DNA of 28,752 nucleotides, taken from positions 1 through 28,752 of IMG/VR virus record IMGVR_UViG_3300020438_000197; one strand, given 5' to 3'. Origin of the DNA: a virus. The notes under the pieces were generated by a model. The model saw only the letters and a list, made by a program, of their open reading frames with translations, had not been told where the DNA came from and made no database searches. The translations under genes were made by a program, and so were the position numbers. Positions 20,626 through 26,876 of the stretch are shown piece after piece (position 1 is the first letter of the stretch; every line of letters starts with the position of its first letter).

Positions 20626-20657
20626 AAAAAAAGACCTCCTCTGTCGAGAAGGTCTTT
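20626..20657 (-). terminator. Rho-independent terminator ending the tailoring operon
   Basis: On the minus strand, arm AAAGACCT (20657-20650), one T-G wobble, CTC, loop GACA, GAG, and arm AGGTCTTT (20637-20630) form a 12-pair hairpin. The downstream arm runs into seven consecutive T's. It follows the 57-codon gene by about 25 nt and precedes the gp25 promoter, so it separates the tailoring operon from the baseplate module. On the plus strand the tail is TTTATT with an A-C mismatch, so use in that direction is unlikely. Confidence 0.88.
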
Positions 20658-20681
20658 ATTGGATGCTCCGTAGCCTGATGG

Positions 20682-20855
20682 TCAGTCGGAATCCTGGTCG
20701 TCGGTTCCCAGGTATTTAATTTCTATTTCGTCGGGGTGGGGGTATCCAGAGTGGTAAAACTCATCGGCAAGTGCTTGTGATATGTCAAGCATTTCCTCTT
20801 CATCGATAGAAGAGAATTCCTTTACTCCCTCAACGTATATATCATACTTTTCCAT
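20682..20855 (-). CDS. Small acidic protein, 57 residues, unknown function
   Basis: The frame runs from ATG at 20853-20855 to TGA at 20682-20684. It encodes MEKYDIYVEGVKEFSSIDEE followed by an EMLDISQALADEFY helix, a GYPHPDEIEIKYL strand and an acidic TDDQDSD end. The clean start, the strongly acidic composition and the alternating strand/helix/strand pattern argue for a real gene, and it resembles short conserved hypothetical proteins of cyanophages. It lies 26 bp after the glycosyltransferase stop and about 25 bp before the terminator, so it is the last gene of the operon. A TATAGATA box lies 24 nt upstream. Function unknown. Confidence 0.7.
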   Translation of the reverse strand: MEKYDIYVEGVKEFSSIDEEEMLDISQALADEFYHSGYPHPDEIEIKYLGTDDQDSD

Positions 20856-20878
20856 ATACGGTAATCATTCTTTACAGG

Positions 20879-20886
20879 TATCTATA
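20879..20886 (-). promoter_or_regulatory. Weak candidate late box before the 57-codon gene
   Basis: The minus strand reads TATAGATA, one mismatch from TATAAATA, 24 nt before the ATG of the small gene. It overlaps the TAG of the glycosyltransferase (20882-20884), an arrangement also seen at two other late boxes in this window. The mismatch falls in the core, so this is tentative. Confidence 0.28.
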
Positions 20887-21640
20887 TAATTCTTGTCTTC
20901 TCATGACCAACACGACATTGTGGATCACACCAGATTTCATATCCTGCCTTGATAGCATCTAAACAAAATGATACATCCTCTCCGCACATGTCTTGAACTT
21001 CACCTGAATCAAACACCTGCATCTGAGGTGCAAACCAAGGATAAGTCATTTCCTTATTTTCAAAAACACCATGTTTGATTAGTAACCAACCAAAACCAGT
21101 GTAATCAACAGTAAATGGTTTTCTACGTTTTTGAATACCATCAACTGTCTCATGATTCATTACCCCACCGTTTTCCTTAAAGTCATCCTCTTCAAGCCAG
21201 TGAGCAACGGATGTCGTTTTACCGTCTTCTGTAGCGTACCAACCAGCAGCAAGATCCTTGTCCATGCATACAATGCGATAAAAGTTTTCGAGGTTGAAAA
21301 CGATATCACTGTCAATCCAAAGTTGATAGTCATACTTGAGCTTCCCGTCCCATGGTAGTTGATCTGGTCCTCTGAGAACATTAGCACCTAAGCACTTACA
21401 ACGTGCGAAGTTTACCATTGAACTATAATCTTGTGAGATTTGAATGCTCGCACCACTTTGAACCAGATCAAAGCAAAGTTGTACAAACGCCTTCAAAAAT
21501 ATATAAGAAACGCCACGACCAGGTAGACAAAAGACAATACTCTTACCTTTGATCAATTCTTTTCCTTTTTCTACAGACCACCAGTCTTCCTTTTGCTCTG
21601 TAGTGGGTGGGGTGGTTACCACTTTAAATCCTTTAGCCAT
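20882..21640 (-). CDS. GT-A fold glycosyltransferase-like protein
   Basis: A 252-residue protein. The DSD at 110-112, in LKYDYQLWIDSDIVF, fits the metal- and nucleotide-sugar-binding DxD of GT-A glycosyltransferases. The downstream CGEDVSFCLDAIKAGY (219-234) supplies the usual acidic ED pair before a helix, and WCDP...VGHEKT (237-249) adds the terminal His often seen in family-2-like enzymes. An N-terminal segment GRGVSYIFLKAFVQL with a later NFARCKCL fits the nucleotide-binding half. There is no membrane anchor or signal peptide, so it should act in the cytoplasm. Donor and acceptor cannot be read from sequence. It lies 37 bp downstream of the SGNH-type gene within the late tailoring operon. 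Confidence 0.75.
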   Translation of the reverse strand: MAKGFKVVTTPPTTEQKEDWWSVEKGKELIKGKSIVFCLPGRGVSYIFLKAFVQLCFDLVQSGASIQISQDYSSMVNFARCKCLGANVLRGPDQLPWDGKLKYDYQLWIDSDIVFNLENFYRIVCMDKDLAAGWYATEDGKTTSVAHWLEEDDFKENGGVMNHETVDGIQKRRKPFTVDYTGFGWLLIKHGVFENKEMTYPWFAPQMQVFDSGEVQDMCGEDVSFCLDAIKAGYEIWCDPQCRVGHEKTRII

Positions 21641-21677
21641 ACTATAATGGGTTGCAATCCAATATTATTATAACAGA

Positions 21678-22433
21678 TTATATAGCTTCTATCAACTCAA
21701 TCAACTTTTCCGCAATCTTTTTATGTCCTAATGTATTAGGGTGATTGCCTTTAGCATGATAATCACCATATACATGGTCTCCTATACCGTCCTCCTTATG
21801 TCCTATGATATGTTCATGAAGACGAGTTATAGGTAAACCCTGATATAATGGTTTCCACCAACCAGTATGTCCAACCCTTTCATGGTAAAACTTTTCTGGT
21901 CTGCGGATTACTTCGTGAAAGTGATCCGCTAACAGAGGAATAAAGGTAATATTATTTGCTTTACAGTATGAATCAAATAAAACCATATTTTTCCACATAT
22001 TTTCTGCACCAAGAATATCACTATACACAAATCTATAAAACCATTTACCTGCAGAGTGTAATCTTTCTCTCAACTCGTCTGACATGGGATTGCCCTTCAA
22101 TTTCACTTTTGCATGAGTTGAAGTAAGTTGTGGTGTAAATCGATGTAAAAAACCTTGTTTATCAAACCACTCCATTCTAGAGTGAACAGTGAACTGTAAC
22201 ACTACAATATCAACTTTTTCTTTTTCAAGATATTCAATGGCTTCTCTTACGATACGATCATTACTATTACCACAGAAGGAGATGTTGTTTTCATCTATAC
22301 CAAAGTTATTGCAGACCAATTTACTATAACGCTCGTTCTCACGATCCTCAAGTTCATCACCCCAAGTAATAGAACAACCATGAAACAGTATTTTCGAGAA
22401 TGTTCTATTTTTTACATGACTAATCAATTTCAT
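21678..22433 (-). CDS. SGNH/GDSL-type hydrolase-like protein (copy 1)
   Basis: A 251-residue protein. Block I is FHGCSITWGDEL (nucleophile Ser21). A GNSNDRI segment at 55-61 supplies the Gly/Asn oxyanion positions. The C-terminal GNHPNTLGHKKIAEKL (His231) is the catalytic His block. The residue three before that His is Lys, not the usual Asp, so the enzyme may use a Ser-His dyad or an Asp from elsewhere (a GDYH lies just upstream). SGNH enzymes add or remove acyl groups, often on glycans. I chose ATG at 22431-22433, which overlaps the carbamoyltransferase stop as TGATG, over a TTG one codon upstream. There is no signal peptide. Confidence 0.75.
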   Translation of the reverse strand: MKLISHVKNRTFSKILFHGCSITWGDELEDRENERYSKLVCNNFGIDENNISFCGNSNDRIVREAIEYLEKEKVDIVVLQFTVHSRMEWFDKQGFLHRFTPQLTSTHAKVKLKGNPMSDELRERLHSAGKWFYRFVYSDILGAENMWKNMVLFDSYCKANNITFIPLLADHFHEVIRRPEKFYHERVGHTGWWKPLYQGLPITRLHEHIIGHKEDGIGDHVYGDYHAKGNHPNTLGHKKIAEKLIELIEAI

Positions 22434-23812
22434 CAAAAAACCTTTACTGAGTATTCACTTGAGAAGAGTTTTGCATCTTCGGTGCTATTTACCATTGGTT
22501 TACCCCGAACATTCAAAGAGGTATTCAATAATACAGGACATCCCGTCTTCTCATACCAGCACTCCAATATGGGTCTCAGAACGCTTTCAGATGTCTCTGG
22601 CACTGTTTGTACCCTAGCAGAGTTATCAACGTGTAGACAGGCAGGAATGAGGTTACTCTGCTTGCATTGATAAACATATGACATATGCCTAGAATGTTCA
22701 GGCATATCAAACCATTCTTGACAATGCTCTTCTAGTATAGCAGGAGCAAATGGTCTAAACTTCTGACGTTGTTTTATTTCGTTGACGAGATCTTTGGTTG
22801 AAATTTCTCTTGGATCCGCCAATAGACTTCTATTGCCAAGAGCACGAGGACCAAACTCAGCACGACCATTTGCAACACCAGCGATTTTATGTTTGAGTAA
22901 ATGATCGACCACTTCTTCTGGATCCACTGTACCCCTGATGTTATGTCCAAGATAGGGGGTAAATTGAACCTTCTTACCGTATGCAAGTAAAGCTGCACCT
23001 AAAGCACCTCCAGCGTCGCCAGGATTGGGCATAATCCATAGATTGCACCTTTCCCTTAGTTTTGTATTTACAACACAGTTTAGGGCAACTCCACCCCCAT
23101 AGCAAATATTGTTACTATATTTTTTAGCAATATCAAATATTTCAAACAGTTCTTCTTGCAGAACAACCTCTGCACTCTTTGCTACATCACATGGGTCACC
23201 TTCTAGTCCACGTATACCTTTATGGTTGTTCTTAGAAAGTAGTGCTCGTAACTCCTTAGTATGACTAGGTTTTCCGAAGGCTGCCATTCCCATAAAGATA
23301 TATTCTTCATCTAATGGTTTCAACCCTGCCCATTTAGTCAACGCACTATACCATAGACCAATAGACTTAGGATATCGTCTAGACCAACGTTTCTTGTATA
23401 CTGCTAAACCATTTACTATGTCAGCAGTCCATACTGAAGAACAATCCCATTCACCAATACTATCTACTACCACACACGCAGCACGAGAGAAATTGGAGGT
23501 TTGAAATGCAGCAGCAGCATGTGACTTATGATGATCAAAGAATCTATTTGGTTGTAAAGACAACTCTCTATCCTTTCTCCACGCTTTTTGACCTGCATAT
23601 AACTGTCTACTTCTTTTTACTGTTGGATTTTCATAGAATGCCACTATATCATCATGTATATTCAAACCTCTTGCCATAGTAACTGCAGTAAGATCTAATC
23701 TCTTATCATGCTTTCTTTTTGAATATCTCTCGGAGTGTGCAGCATAACTGATAGTATTCTTATGCACAACCGCAATAGCAGCATCATGAAACCCTTCGCT
23801 AAACCCTATCAT
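22433..23812 (-). CDS. NodU/CmcH/TobZ-family O-carbamoyltransferase
   Basis: A 459-residue protein with the family's full motif set. HHKSHAAAAF has the two metal-binding His residues at 94 and 98, and VVVDSIGEWD starts at 114. GGGVALN spans 239-245 and PNPGDAGGALGAAL spans 262-275 (metal-ligand Asp266). The C-terminal YrdC-like half has GRAEFGPRALGNRS (316-329), KFRPFAPAIL (351-360) and LLNTSLNVRGKP (428-439). The family moves carbamoyl from carbamoyl phosphate, via carbamoyl-AMP, to a hydroxyl of a sugar or nucleoside. It is shorter than TobZ (570) and stops soon after the last motif. I chose the ATG at 23810-23812, which overlaps the upstream stop as ATGA and begins MIGFSEGFHDAA. A longer start at 23860 would add 16 residues inside the upstream gene. 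The acceptor is unknown: glycan is likely, DNA base is possible. Confidence 0.92.
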   Translation of the reverse strand: MIGFSEGFHDAAIAVVHKNTISYAAHSERYSKRKHDKRLDLTAVTMARGLNIHDDIVAFYENPTVKRSRQLYAGQKAWRKDRELSLQPNRFFDHHKSHAAAAFQTSNFSRAACVVVDSIGEWDCSSVWTADIVNGLAVYKKRWSRRYPKSIGLWYSALTKWAGLKPLDEEYIFMGMAAFGKPSHTKELRALLSKNNHKGIRGLEGDPCDVAKSAEVVLQEELFEIFDIAKKYSNNICYGGGVALNCVVNTKLRERCNLWIMPNPGDAGGALGAALLAYGKKVQFTPYLGHNIRGTVDPEEVVDHLLKHKIAGVANGRAEFGPRALGNRSLLADPREISTKDLVNEIKQRQKFRPFAPAILEEHCQEWFDMPEHSRHMSYVYQCKQSNLIPACLHVDNSARVQTVPETSESVLRPILECWYEKTGCPVLLNTSLNVRGKPMVNSTEDAKLFSSEYSVKVF

Positions 23813-24789
23813 ATATGATGACCCCAAGAACTCGGCAAAGACCCAAACTCGTCTTCCCATTGTGAGTAGACTGGATCCAATTGTTTTCTACCATAATTGT
23901 ACAACTCTTTTGTTAGTGGTTCCTGTACGGATCCCCATTGATCCTTCAGGAAATCGTATTTAGGTGCGTTTTCACCTGCCTCTGGCCAAAACGCATTCTC
24001 ATGTATCTTTTTTATAGGATAATTTAGAAACTCTGATAATATACTTGTTTGTTCCTTAAAGTTACTAGGTTCCCAAAAATCTTCCATTACTATTTGAAGA
24101 GTGGGAACATATTGTTTAAATTTACGATAAAAATCAATATAATGAAATGTTTCAACTGATGAGTCCAACTCCTCTACAAACAACTGCCCTATTGTATCAT
24201 ATCGTTCCTTTTTCATTTTCATACCAGGATTGAACATACCCTTCTTTATCCAATCACTACTATTGCAATTTCCAGTAAACTTTGCACTAAAATCAGAGTA
24301 ACTTCTACGAACTGGATCTCTAGCAACAAATATAACTTTTATATCAAAATATTCTTGAAGTCTTGGTACATACTTATCTAAAAAAGGTTCTCTTAACCAA
24401 CCATTACAATTACTAAAATCAGCAACTGCGTGATAGTCGTGTTTTATATTACGCCAATGTATGAGATAGTAATCAATATACTTTTCTATATTTGGTGGTT
24501 CTGCTATCCAATCTTGAATAAACTCTTCTGGGAAGTCATTATATGGAGAATGATGATTTAGTTCTGGTGGCACATTAGGAGTATCTGGTCCTAGTATTCT
24601 TTCATATGGGTTAGAGTTATACTCCCACATAGGTCTATCAAAATATTCATACTGTTCCATGTTGGGAAGATATGAAGGTTCTTTGATATGACCTCCATGA
24701 CAATACATATTATCCGCAAGGGTATAATAAAATGGAGTGGAGGCAGCATGACCCCACCCACAAAAAAGCAGAAATGGTATCTTAGTCAT
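23809..24789 (-). CDS. Sulfotransferase-like protein, paralog 1
   Basis: A 326-residue protein. RDPVRRSYS at 157-165, after a beta strand KVIFVA, is the 3'-phosphate (PAPS) binding motif of sulfotransferases. The N-terminal CGWGHAASTPFYYTL (10-24) occupies the 5'-phosphosulfate loop position, but has His where the classical P-K-x-G-T-T has Lys. Features shared with three paralogs in this window are DFSNCN (124-129), VMEDFW, and AFWPEAGENAP followed by L-x-x-Q-W. Cytosolic, no membrane segment. The start overlaps the 29-codon gene by 8 nt and the stop overlaps the carbamoyltransferase start by 4 nt, so it is translated as part of the late operon. Substrate unknown; the neighbours suggest a glycan. 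Confidence 0.78.
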   Translation of the reverse strand: MTKIPFLLFCGWGHAASTPFYYTLADNMYCHGGHIKEPSYLPNMEQYEYFDRPMWEYNSNPYERILGPDTPNVPPELNHHSPYNDFPEEFIQDWIAEPPNIEKYIDYYLIHWRNIKHDYHAVADFSNCNGWLREPFLDKYVPRLQEYFDIKVIFVARDPVRRSYSDFSAKFTGNCNSSDWIKKGMFNPGMKMKKERYDTIGQLFVEELDSSVETFHYIDFYRKFKQYVPTLQIVMEDFWEPSNFKEQTSILSEFLNYPIKKIHENAFWPEAGENAPKYDFLKDQWGSVQEPLTKELYNYGRKQLDPVYSQWEDEFGSLPSSWGHHI

Positions 24790-24871
24790 CCTCTTCGTAA
24801 ATATATGGATCTTCTCTACGTAATTTCCAAAGCTTATACTCTCCTTTGATCCACTCCCAAAGTCTTCTCAT
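24782..24871 (-). CDS. 29-residue basic-to-acidic peptide, first gene of the tailoring operon
   Basis: ATG at 24869-24871 to TAA at 24782-24784. The product begins MRRLWEWIKGEYKLWKLRRE and ends DPYIYEEDD: an amphipathic Trp-rich basic helix followed by an acidic tail. Its last codons overlap the start of sulfotransferase-like paralog 1 (ATGACTAA), an arrangement typical of translational coupling. A CATAAATA late box lies 23 nt upstream of its ATG, so this peptide, not the sulfotransferase-like gene, is the first open frame of the transcript. It resembles very short conserved cyanophage proteins I have seen, but I know no function. It could be a leader peptide or an adaptor. Confidence 0.6.
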   Translation of the reverse strand: MRRLWEWIKGEYKLWKLRREDPYIYEEDD

Positions 24872-24874
24872 AAT
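24846..24874 (+). promoter_or_regulatory. Putative sigma-70-type promoter for the rightward paralog 2
   Basis: TTGATC (24846-24851), a 17-bp spacer, then CATAAT (24869-24874): 4/6 and 5/6 matches at ideal spacing. It would start transcription near 24,881, giving a leader of about 18 nt before the ATG at 24899. It lies inside the antisense 29-codon gene. The rightward gene needs its own promoter because every gene to its left is on the minus strand. The evidence is sequence match only. Confidence 0.4.
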
Positions 24875-24893
24875 ACATAAAGGGTAAGTGTGA

Positions 24894-24901
24894 TATTTAT
24901 G
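24894..24901 (-). promoter_or_regulatory. Late promoter box of the tailoring operon
   Basis: The minus strand reads CATAAATA, identical to the box before gp8, 23 nt upstream of the 29-codon gene. It explains how the 29-codon, paralog 1, carbamoyltransferase, SGNH, glycosyltransferase and 57-codon genes could be transcribed together down to the terminator at 20626-20657. The box overlaps the ATG (24899-24901) of the oppositely oriented paralog 2. Confidence 0.6.
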
Positions 24902-25735
24902 AAACCAAAACTGATCATCTGTGCAGGAGTAGGATGGGCAGCAACAAGGTCTATAATGCACTCATTGAAGAACTTTAACCATGGTTTAGGAAAAGAAGAT
25001 CATATTTTATATCAACTTTCAATAAATGATCCAGAACATCTAAAATTTTATACTGAGTCAAAAGAAACAATAGAAAGAAATAAAAGATATGGTATTGAGG
25101 ATGGTAATCCAACTTTAGATAAATTTATCGAACTTTACTTGAGAAACGCAGAAGGATATGATGGAGTAACAGATTTTACTAATGCAAACCAAAAATTAGA
25201 TCCATTTTTTCTAAGAGATATAAAACCACGTTTAGATGAGCATTTTGACGTAAAAGTCGTAATGATCTTTAGAGACCCTGCCAGAAGATTGTTTTCAGAG
25301 TGCTGTGCATACTTCAATAACAAATGGGTACAAACAGACCATAAAAACGTTAGGGACTACTTTATAGAGGTTCTAAAGAATGGTAGTGTTACTAATTCAG
25401 AAAAGTATGCAGAATATTTTAATAACTGGAAATCAAACAAATATAAAATATATCCCATAATCATGGAAGATCTATATCAAAATAAAAAAGATTGTTTTGG
25501 TAAATTACAAAACTTTCTTGGATGTTCTATGGAATTATATCCTACAGCATATTGGCCAGAGAGGGGAGTAGATGCACCTCTTATAAAAGGTCTAAGTTGT
25601 CAAAAATCAGACACTGAAGTATTATCCAATGAAGATTATAGATACGCAAAAAGAAAATTACGTATACACTATGAATTTATGGAATTTATATCAATCAAAT
25701 ATAGTCCTGATTTTAAGAATTACCATGCACGGTAG
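24899..25735 (+). CDS. Sulfotransferase-like protein, paralog 2 (rightward)
   Basis: A 278-residue protein on the opposite strand to most of the window. It shows the same family layout: N-terminal loop AGVGWAATRS (9-18), TDFTNAN (91-97), VVMIFRDPARRLFSEC with the PAPS 3'-phosphate motif at 125-133, IIMEDLY, and AYWPERGVDAP followed by L-x-x-Q-K. It is the shortest copy; in place of the FGS-x-P end of the others it ends with a different tail. A GTG three codons upstream (24890) is better spaced from an AGGG at 24881-24884. I prefer the ATG at 24899 because MKPKLIICAGVGWAAT then aligns residue for residue with paralog 4 (MKTPLIIGAGKGWCAT). Its 3' end overlaps paralog 3 tail-to-tail by 23 bp. 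Substrate unknown. Confidence 0.75.
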   Translation: MKPKLIICAGVGWAATRSIMHSLKNFNHGLGKEDHILYQLSINDPEHLKFYTESKETIERNKRYGIEDGNPTLDKFIELYLRNAEGYDGVTDFTNANQKLDPFFLRDIKPRLDEHFDVKVVMIFRDPARRLFSECCAYFNNKWVQTDHKNVRDYFIEVLKNGSVTNSEKYAEYFNNWKSNKYKIYPIIMEDLYQNKKDCFGKLQNFLGCSMELYPTAYWPERGVDAPLIKGLSCQKSDTEVLSNEDYRYAKRKLRIHYEFMEFISIKYSPDFKNYHAR

Positions 25736-26870
25736 TATACTTTTTCATGATAGTAGCAAGTTTGTCTGAAGGTTCATAAATCATATTTTCATAATGCCAT
25801 GCCTCAGGTATGCTACCAAACTTTTTTTTCCACTCTTTATAATGCGTTCTCATATATGGAATTGCCTTCTGTATAGACTCTTCGCTAATTGTTTCTCTGT
25901 CTGACTTTTGATCAATCAAACCTGTTAGTTTAGGAGCATCTGAACCGAGATCTGGAAAATATGCGTTAGGATATATGCTTTTGATGGGATAATCTAAGAA
26001 ATTAGATAATCTTTCGCATTGTTGTCTTTTATACTGAGGATTCCAAAATTCTTCCATGACAACTCCCAATATATTATCCTTCCCCACTATTTCTTCCCAA
26101 GCATTATAACACCTAACATATTGACAATTGCCACCACCGTCAATATGAAATTTCAAAGCCATTTGAAAGAAATCATTATGCCTATTCTCTTTTATCAACT
26201 TCATTCCCATTCTTCTCAACTTATTCGCTGGTGCAGCTTCACCTTCTTCATGTTCTGCTATCAATCCAGCAATATCACCAAACAAAGCACCTAACTCCGA
26301 ATATAACCTTCGTATAGGATCTCTAAATTCAATAAGAACCTTTATGTCAAAATGTTTTTGTATCTCTTCTATAAAATACTTTCCCCACCTTGCACTTCCA
26401 TCATTAGATCCATAATTAACCAATGGTAGGTTCCAATTATTATTACAAAAATCTGCAACAGCAACATAGTCTCCTTTTATATGCTCCCAATGTCTTAGAT
26501 AGTAATCAATATACTTTTCAACACTAAGTGGTTTTTGCCACCACTTATGGATATAATCATTTTCATGAAAATGAGCACAATACGCATGTTCAACTGGTTT
26601 CCATCCAGTATATGTCCACATCATCTCATCCTTAACTGTTTGACTCATCCAATTCCATGCCGTATAAACATTACCCTTCTCCTCACACAATGCTCTTAGA
26701 TAGTGATTCTCTTTTATATGACCAGGATGACAATATCTTTGGTTGATAGATAAGGTATAACACATCGGAGTAGTGGCAGCCCAACCAACACCAATATTCA
26801 TTAGTAAAATTGGTTTCTTAGGTTTTTCAACCGCAGGTTCTATTATTTTCGGTCTATGTAATGCTTTCAT
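25713..26870 (-). CDS. Sulfotransferase-like protein, paralog 3
   Basis: A 385-residue protein, the longest of the four. It has an N-terminal extension of about 20 residues rich in Lys/Pro (KPKIIEP-type, with EKPKKP) before the NIGVGWAATTPMCYTL loop (25-40). Then come YCHPGHIKENHYL, shared closely with paralog 1 (YCHGGHIKEPSYL), DFCNNN (140-145), and VLIEFRDPIRRLYSEL with the PAPS 3'-phosphate motif at 183-191. VMEEFW, AYFPDLGSDAP, and a KKFGSIPEAWHYE end region follow. A GGAG lies 7 nt before the ATG at 26868-26870, which supports this start over an internal Met24. It overlaps paralog 2 at its 3' end, and its start codon abuts the start codon of paralog 4. A TATAAATG box lies about 130 bp upstream. 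Confidence 0.77.
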   Translation of the reverse strand: MKALHRPKIIEPAVEKPKKPILLMNIGVGWAATTPMCYTLSINQRYCHPGHIKENHYLRALCEEKGNVYTAWNWMSQTVKDEMMWTYTGWKPVEHAYCAHFHENDYIHKWWQKPLSVEKYIDYYLRHWEHIKGDYVAVADFCNNNWNLPLVNYGSNDGSARWGKYFIEEIQKHFDIKVLIEFRDPIRRLYSELGALFGDIAGLIAEHEEGEAAPANKLRRMGMKLIKENRHNDFFQMALKFHIDGGGNCQYVRCYNAWEEIVGKDNILGVVMEEFWNPQYKRQQCERLSNFLDYPIKSIYPNAYFPDLGSDAPKLTGLIDQKSDRETISEESIQKAIPYMRTHYKEWKKKFGSIPEAWHYENMIYEPSDKLATIMKKYTTVHGNS

Positions 26871-26876
26871 ATGAAA
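26865..26876. promoter_or_regulatory. Zero-gap divergent start-codon junction, palindrome TTTCATATGAAA
   Basis: The ATG of paralog 3 (minus, 26868-26870) and the ATG of paralog 4 (plus, 26871-26873) are adjacent, forming CATATG inside a perfect 12-bp palindrome. No intergenic sequence exists, so ribosome-binding and promoter elements of each gene must lie in the coding sequence of the other. Only the minus side shows a recognisable GGAG. Confidence 0.85.

Noticed and set aside
20585-20681. Possible tRNA or structured small RNA in the gap beside gp25.
   Set aside because: The only strong fold is the terminator hairpin; there is no cloverleaf or CCA-like end.
21131-21387. Frames of 75 codons on both strands inside the glycosyltransferase-like gene.
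   Set aside because: The glycosyltransferase frame carries the DxD and ED motifs; these are shadows.
21641-21677. TATAAT-like sequence in the 37-bp gap before the glycosyltransferase gene as a promoter.
   Set aside because: No partner -35 at suitable spacing and only a poor match to the late box; the gap is AT-rich enough for chance.
22380-22670. Plus-strand frame of 96 codons across the SGNH/carbamoyltransferase junction.
   Set aside because: It is antisense to conserved motifs of both real genes and has no recognisable product.
22774-22998. Minus-strand frame of 74 codons inside the carbamoyltransferase gene.
   Set aside because: It is an alternate frame of the YrdC-like region, whose conserved motifs are in the other frame.
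23812-23860. Longer start for the carbamoyltransferase, adding 16 residues.
   Set aside because: The extension lies inside the upstream coding end and lacks family similarity; the ATGA-overlapping ATG begins exactly at the conserved N-terminus.
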